Assembly: GCA_949126835.1 (NCBI GenBank)
Contig: OX421496.1
Span: 16,324,844 to 16,388,843 of the forward strand
Source: Anisus vortex
Lineage: Eukaryota > Mollusca > Gastropoda > Planorbidae
DNA length: 64,000 nt
Direction: 5' to 3'
The notes beneath the pieces were generated by a model. That model searched no databases and was not told the origin of the DNA. It saw only the letters and a list, made by a program, of their open reading frames with translations. Of the stretch, positions 56,801 through 64,000 are shown piece after piece (position 1 is the first letter of the stretch; each line of letters starts with the position of its first letter). Made by a program: the position numbers and the translations under genes.

Positions 56801-59800
56801 CCTATCCGTGCCTCCATCCATTCATCCGTGCCTCCATTCATCTATCAATGCCTCCATCCACCCGACCGTGCCTCCATTCATCTATCAATGCCTCCATCCA
56901 CCCATCCGTGCCTCCATTCATCTATCAATGCCTCCATCCACCCATCCGTGCCTCCATTCATCTATCAATGCATCCATCCACCCATCCGTGCCTCCATTCA
57001 TCTATCAATGCCTCCATCCACCCATCCGTGCCTCCATTCATCTATCCATGCCTCCATCCACCCATCCGTGCCTCCATTCATCTATCAATGCCTCCATCCA
57101 CCCATCCGTGCCTCCATTCATCTATCAATGCCTCCATCCACCCATCCGTGCCTCCATTCATCTATCCATGCCTCCATCCACCCATCCGTGCCTCCATTCA
57201 TCTATCAATGCCTCCATCTACCCATCCGTGCCTCCATTCATCTATCAATGCCTCCATCCACCCATCCGTGACTCCATCCACCCATCCGTGCCTCCATTCA
57301 TCTATCAATGCCTCCATCCACCCATCCGTGCCTCCATTCATCTATCAATGCCTCCATCCACCCATCCGTGCCTCCATCCACCCATCCGTGCCTCCATTCA
57401 TCTATCAATGCCTCCATCCACCCTTCCGTGCCTCCATCCACCCATCCGTGCCTCCATTCATCTATCAATGCCTCCATCCACCCATCCGTGCCTCCATTCA
57501 TCTATCAATGCCTCCATCCACCCATCCGTGCCTCCATTCATCTATCAATGCCTCCATCCACCCATCCGTGCCTCCATTCATCTATCAATGCCTCCATCCA
57601 CCCATCCGTGCCTCCATCCACCCATCCGTGACTCCATTCATCTATCAATGCCTCCATCCACCCATCCGTGCCTCCATTCATCTATCAATGCCTCCATCCA
57701 CCAATCCGTGCCTCCATTCATCTATCCATGCCTCCTTCCACCTATCCGTGCCTCCATTCATCTATCAATGCCTCCATCCACCCATCCGTGCCTCCATTCA
57801 TCTATCAATGCCTCCATCTACCCATCCGTGCCTCCATTCATCTATCAATGCCTCCATCCACCCATCCGTGCCTCCATCCACCCATCCGTGCCTCCATTCA
57901 TCTATCAATGCCTCCATCCACCCATCCGTGCCTCCATTCATCTATCAATGCCTCCATCCACCCATCCGTGCCTCCATTCATCTATCCATGCCTCCATCCA
58001 CCTATCCGTGCCTCCATTCATCTATCAATGCCTCCATCCACCTATCCGTGCCTCCAATCATCTATCCATGCCTCCATCCACCCATCCATGCGTCCATTCA
58101 TCTATCTATGCCTCCATCCACCTATCCATGCGTCCATTCATCTATCAATGCCTCCATCCACCTATCCATGCGTTCATTCATCTATCAATGCCACCATCCA
58201 CCCATCCGTGCCTCCATTCATCTATCAATGCCTCCATCAACCTATCCATGCGTCCATTCATCTATCTATGCCTCCATCCACCTATCCATGCGTCCATTCA
58301 TCTATCAATGCCTCCATCAACCTATCCATGCGTCCATTCATCTATCAATGCCTCCATCCACCCATCCGTGCCTCCATCCACCCATCCGTGCCTCCATTCA
58401 TCTATCAATGCCTCCATCCACCTATCCATGCGTCCATTCATCTATCTATGCCTCCATCCACCTATCCATGCGTCCATTCATCTATCAATGCCTCCATCCA
58501 CCTATCCATGCGTCCATTCATCTATCAATGCCTCCATCCACCCATCCGTGCCTCCATCCACCCATCCGTGCCTCCATTCATCTATCAATGCCTCCATCCA
58601 CCCATCCGTGGCTCCATTCATCTATCAATGCCTCCATCCACCCATCCGTGCCTCCATTCATCTATCAATGCCTCCATCAACCCATCCGTGCCTCCATTCA
58701 TCTATCCATGCCTCCATCCACCTATCCGTGCCTCCATTCATCTATCAATGCCTCCATCCACCCATCCGTGCCTCCATCCACCCATCCGTGCCTCCATTCA
58801 TCTATCAATGCCTCCATCCACCCATCCGTGCCTCCATTCATCTATCAATGCCTCCATCCACCCATCCGTGCCTCCATTCATCTATCAATGCCTCCATCCA
58901 CCCATCCGTGCCTCCATCCACCCATCCGTGCCTCCATTCATCTATCAATGCCTCCATCCACCTATCCATGCGTCCATTCATCTATCTATGCCTCCATCCA
59001 CCTATCCATGCGTACATTCATCTATCAATGCCTCCATCCACCTATCCATGCGTCCATTCATCTATCAATGCCTCCATCCACCCATCCGTGCCTCCATCCA
59101 CCCATCCGTGCCTCCATTCATCTATCAATGCCTCCATCCACCCATCCGTGCCTCCATTCATCTATCAATGCCTCCATCCACCCATCCGTGCCTCCATTCA
59201 TCTATCAATGCCTCCATCAACCCATCCGTGCCTCCATTCATCTATCCATGCCTCCATCGACCTATCCGTGCCTCCATTCATCTATCAATGCCTCCATCCA
59301 CCCATCCGTGCCTCCATCCAGCCATCCGTGCCTCCATTCATCTATCAATGCCTCCATCCACCCATCCGTGCCTCCATTCATCTATCAATGCCTCCATCCA
59401 CCCATCCGTGCCTCCATTCATCTATCAATGCCTCCATCAACCCATCTGTGCCTCCATTCATCTATCCATGCCTCCATCCACCTATCCGTGCCTCCATTCA
59501 TCTATCAATGCCTCCATCCACCTATCCGTGCCTCCATTCATCTATCCATGCCTCCATCCACCCATCCATGCGTACATTCATCTATCTATGCCTCCATCCA
59601 CCTATCCATACGTCCATTCATCTATCAATGCCTCCATCCACCTATCCATGCGTCCATTCATCTATCAATGCCTCCATCCACCCATCCGTGCCTCCATTCA
59701 TCTATCAATGCCTCCATCCACCTATCCATGCGTCCATTCATCTATCTATGCCTCCATCCACCTATCCATGCGTCCATTCATCTATCAATGCCTCCATCCA

Positions 59801-62800
59801 CCTATCCATGCGTCCATTCATCTATCAATGCCTCCATCCACCCATCCGTGCCTCCATCCGTGCCTCCATCCACCCATCCGTGCCTCCATCCACCAATCCG
59901 TGCCTCCATTCATCTATCCGTGCCTCCATCCACCCATCCGTGCCTCCATTCATCTATCAATGCCTCCATTCATCTATCCGTGCCTCCATCCACCCATCCG
60001 TGCCTCCATTCATCTATCAATGCCTCCATCCACCCATCCGTGCCTCCATTCATCTATCAATGCCTCCATCCACCCATCCGTGCCTCCATTCATCTATCCA
60101 TGCCTCCATCCACCCATCCGTGCCTCCATTCATCTATCAATGCCTCCATCCACCTATCCGTGCCTCCATCCACCCATCCGTGCCTCCATTCATCTATCAA
60201 TGCCTCCATCCACCCATCCGTGCCTCCATTCATCTATCCATGCCTCCATCCACCCATCCGTGCCTCCTTTCATCTATCAATGCCTCCATCCACCCATCCG
60301 TGCTTCCATTCATCTATCAATGCCTCCATCCACCCATCCGTGCCTCCATTCATCTATCAATGCCTCCATCCACCTATCCGTGCCTCCATCCACCCATCCG
60401 TGCCTCCATTCATCTATCAATGCCTCCATCCACCCGACCGTGCCTCCATTCATCTATCAATGCCTCCATCCACCCATCCGTGCCTCCATTCATCTATCAA
60501 TGCCTCCATCCACCCATCCGTGCCTCCATTCATCTATCAATGCATCCATCCACCCATCCGTGCCTCCATTCATCTATCAATGCCTCCATCCACCCATCCG
60601 TGCCTCCATTCATCTATCCATGCCTCCATCCACCCATCCGTGCCTCCATTCATCTATCAATGCCTCCATCCACCCATCCGTGCCTCCATTCATCTATCAA
60701 TGCCTCCATCCACCCATCCGTGCCTCCATTCATCTATCCATGCCTCCATCCACCCATCCGTGCCTCCATTCATCTATCAATGCCTCCATCTACCCATCCG
60801 TGCCTCCATTCATCTATCAATGCCTCCATCCACCCATCCGTGACTCCATCCACCCATCCGTGCCTCCATTCATCTATCAATGCCTCCATCCACCCATCCG
60901 TGCCTCCATCCACCCATCCGTGCCTCCATTCATCTATCAATGCCTCCATCCACCCATCCGTGCCTCCATCCACCCATCCGTGCCTCCATTCATCTATCAA
61001 TGCCTCCATCCACCCTTCCGTGCCTCCATCCACCCATCCGTGCCTCCATTCATCTATCAATGCCTCCATCCACCCATCCGTGCCTCCATTCATCTATCAA
61101 TGCCTCCATCCACCCATCCGTGCCTCCATTCATCTATCAATGCCTCCATCCACCCATCCGTGCCTCCATTCATCTATCAATGCCTCCATCCACCCATCCG
61201 TGCCTCCATCCACCCATCCGTGACTCCATTCATCTATCAATGCCTCCATCCACCAATCCGTGCCTCCATTCATCTATCCATGCCTCCATCCACCTATCCG
61301 TGCCTCCATTCATCTATCAATGCCTCCATCCACCCATCCGTGCCTCCATTCATCTATCAATGCCTCCATCTACCCATCCGTGCCTCCATTCATCTATCAA
61401 TGCCTCCATCCACCCATCCGTGCCTCCATCCACCCATCCGTGCCTCCATTTATCTATCAATGCCTCCATCCACCCATCCGTGCCTCCATTCATCTATCAA
61501 TGCCTCCATCCACCCATCCGTGCCTCCGTTCATCTATCCATGCCTCCATCCACCTATCCGTGCCTCCATTCATCTATCAATGCCTCCATCCACCTATCCG
61601 TGCCTCCAATCATCTATCCATGCCTCCATCCACCCATCCATGCGTCCATTCATCTATCTATGCCTCCATCCACCTATCCATGCGTCCATTCATCTATCAA
61701 TGCCTCCATCCACCTATCCATGCGTTCATTCATCTATCAATGCCACCATCCACCCATCCGTGCCTCCATTCATCTATCAATGCCTCCATCCACCTATCCA
61801 TGCGTCCATTCATCTATCTATGCCTCCATCCACCTATCCATGCGTCCATTCATCTATCAATGCCTCCATCCACCTATCCATGCGTCCATTCATCTATCAA
61901 TGCCTCCATCCACCCATCCGTGCCTCCATCCACCCATCCGTGCCTCCATTCATCTATCAATGCCTCCATCCACCTATCCATGCGTCCATTCATCTATCTA
62001 TGCCTCCATCCACCTATCCATGCGTCCATTCATCTATCAATGCCTCCATCCACCTATCCATGCGTCCATTCATCTATCAATGCCTCCATCCACCCATCCG
62101 TGCCTCCATCCACCCATCCGTGCCTCCATTTATCTATCAATGCCTCCATCCACCCATCCGTGCCTCCATTCATCTATCAATGCCTCCATCCACCCATCCG
62201 TGCCTCCATTCATCTATCAATGCCTCCATCAACCCATCCGTGCCTCCATTCATCTATCCATGCCTCCATCCACCTATCCGTGCCTCCATTCATCTATCAA
62301 TGCCTCCATCCACCCATCCGTGCCTCCATCCACCCATCCGTGCCTCCATTCATCTATCAATGCCTCCATCCACCCATCCGTGCCTCCATTCATCTATCAA
62401 TGCCTCCATCCACCCATCCGTGCCTCCATTCATCTATCAATGCCTCCATCAACCCATCTGTGCCTCCATTCATCTATCCATGCCTCCATCCACCTATTCG
62501 TGCCTCCATTCATCTATCAATGCCTCCATCCACCTATCCGTGCCTCCATTCATCTATCCATGCCTCCATCCACCCATCCATGCGTACATTCATCTATCTA
62601 TGCCTCCATCCACCTATCCATACGTCCATTCATCTATCAATGCCTCCATCCACCTATCCATGCGTCCATTCATCTATCAATGCCTCCATCCACCCATCCG
62701 TGCCTCCATTCATCTATCAATGCCTCCATCCACCTATCCATGCGTCCATTCATCTATCTATGCCTCCATCCACCTATCCATGCGTCCATTCATCTATCAA

Positions 62801-64000
62801 TGCCTCCATCCACCTATCCATGCGTCCATTCATCTATCAATGTCTCCATCCACCCATCCGTGCCTCCATCCGTGCCTCCATCCACCCATCCGTGCCTCCA
62901 TCCACCAATCCGTGCCTCCATTCATCTATCCGTGCCTCCATCCACCCATCCGTGCCTCCATTCATCTATCAATGCCTCCATTCATCTATCCGTGCCTTCA
63001 TCCACCCATCCGTGCCTCCATTCATCTATCAATGCCTCCATCCACCCATCCGTGCCTCCATTCATCTATCAATGCCTCCATCCACCCATCCGTGCCTCCA
63101 TTCATCTATCAATGCCTCCATCAACCCATCCGTGCCTCCATTCATCTATCCATGCCTCCATCCACCTATCCGTGCCTCCATTCATCTATCAATGCCTCCA
63201 TCCACCTATCCGTGCCTCCATTCATCTATCCATGCCTCCATCCACCCATCCATGCGTACATTCATCTATCTATGCCTACATCCACCTATCCATACGTCCA
63301 TTCATCTATCAATGCCTCCATCCACCTATCCATGCGTCCATTCATCTATCAATGCCTCCATCCACCCATCCGTGCCTCCATTCATCTATCAATGCCTCCA
63401 TCCACCTATCCATGCGTCCATTCATCTATCTATGCCTCCATCCACCTATCCATGCGTCCATTCATCTATCAATGCCTCCATCCACCTATCCATGCGTCCA
63501 TTCATCTATCAATGCCTCCATCCACCCATCCGTGCCTCCATCCGTGCCTCCATCCACCCATCCGTGCCTCCATCCACCAATCCGTGCCTCCATTCATCTA
63601 TCCGTGCCTCCATCCACCCATCCGTGCCTCCATTCATCTATCAATGCCTCCATTCATCTATCCGTGCCTCCATCCACCCATCCGTGCGTCCATTCATCTA
63701 TCCGTGCCTCCATCCACCCATCCGTGCCTCCATCCACCCATCCGTGCCTCCATTCATCTATCCGTGCCTCCATCCACCCATCCGTGCCTCCATTCATCTA
63801 TCCGTGCCTCCATCCACCCATCCGCGCCTCCATTCATCTATCAATGCCTCCATCCACCCATCCGTGCCTCCATCCACCCATCCGTGCCTCCATTCATCTA
63901 TCCATGCGTCCATTCATCTATCAATGCCTCCATCCACCCATCCGTGCCTCCATCCACCCATCCGTGCCTCCATTCATCTATCAATGCCTCCATCCACCCA
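53863..64000 (+). repeat. Giant minisatellite: alternating 20-bp half-units, runs off the window
   Basis: Two related half-units, TCCACCCATCCGTGCCTCCA (A) and TTCATCTATCAATGCCTCCA (B), mostly alternate to form a 40-bp dimer; AA and BB neighbours occur. About 500 half-units are visible and the right end is outside the window. A 16-bp A variant lies at 56181-56196. A 12-bp variant TCCGTGCCTCCA recurs at 59857, 62869 and 63541. A sub-family with CCTATCCATGCGTCCA and CTATCTATG is confined to about 58070-59830, 61620-62840 and 63240-63500. Rare markers show block duplication: CCCGACCGTG at 56861 and 60433, CCTCCAATCA at 58051 and 61603, CGTACATTCA at 59571, 62583 and 63255. The unit lacks stops in the forward frames, so open frames up to 2443 codons (53892-61223) arise without being genes. 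Confidence 0.99.

Noticed and set aside
53892..61223. 2443-codon open frame as a giant repeat protein
   Set aside because: All forward frames are open because the 20-bp unit has no stop. Unit length and 4- and 8-bp indels ignore the reading frame, and no promoter, signal or unique flanking domain is seen.

Overview
This is animal nuclear DNA. It is AT-rich, its genes are split by GT-AG introns, its intergenic space is long, and it carries a dense mix of decayed transposons and tandem repeats. No bacterial feature is present. The repeat style (LINE 3' ends with TAAGA tails, many TAGGCCTA-type words, tRNA-derived SINE, hAT and TTAA MITEs) fits a mollusc, perhaps a gastropod. That is an inference from general recollection, not a proof.

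Layout. 1-3965 is the 3' part of a dead Ty3/gypsy LTR retrotransposon: a pol remnant, a long noncoding stretch, a polypurine tract and a 582-bp LTR. 3966-35460 holds no gene I can name with confidence. It carries tandem arrays with units of 29, 49, 22, 4 and 50 bp, two near-identical 81-bp TTAA-flanked MITEs in opposite orientation, LINE fragments, and a 3.7-kb hAT-bordered composite with a second hAT MITE nested inside it. One possible terminal exon lies at 21687-21814.

35471-40962 (+) is a complete eight-exon gene for proteasome subunit alpha type-5 (241 residues, every splice junction resolved). Converging on it from the other strand is a globin gene. Its E-to-G-helix exon is 46764-47001 and its terminal exon is 42398-42571, with introns at the classical B12.2 and G7.0 positions. 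Its 4.2-kb intron contains a 156-bp hAT MITE with a perfect 8-bp target duplication and a degenerate 3-kb AP-endonuclease LINE.

47553-53862 is repeat-rich and geneless. From about 53863 to the window edge runs a minisatellite of more than 10 kb, built from two alternating 20-bp half-units. It has nested higher-order duplications (about 3.5 kb, and 672 bp). Its thousands-of-residues open reading frames follow from a stop-free unit whose length is not a multiple of three, so they are not credible genes.

The two cellular genes are unrelated in function: protein degradation, and oxygen or redox chemistry. The strongest unusual signals are the giant nested minisatellite with a possible seed 2 kb upstream, the globin with an apparently missing CD1 phenylalanine and a transposon-filled intron, and the TTAA and hAT MITE families with intact target duplications.
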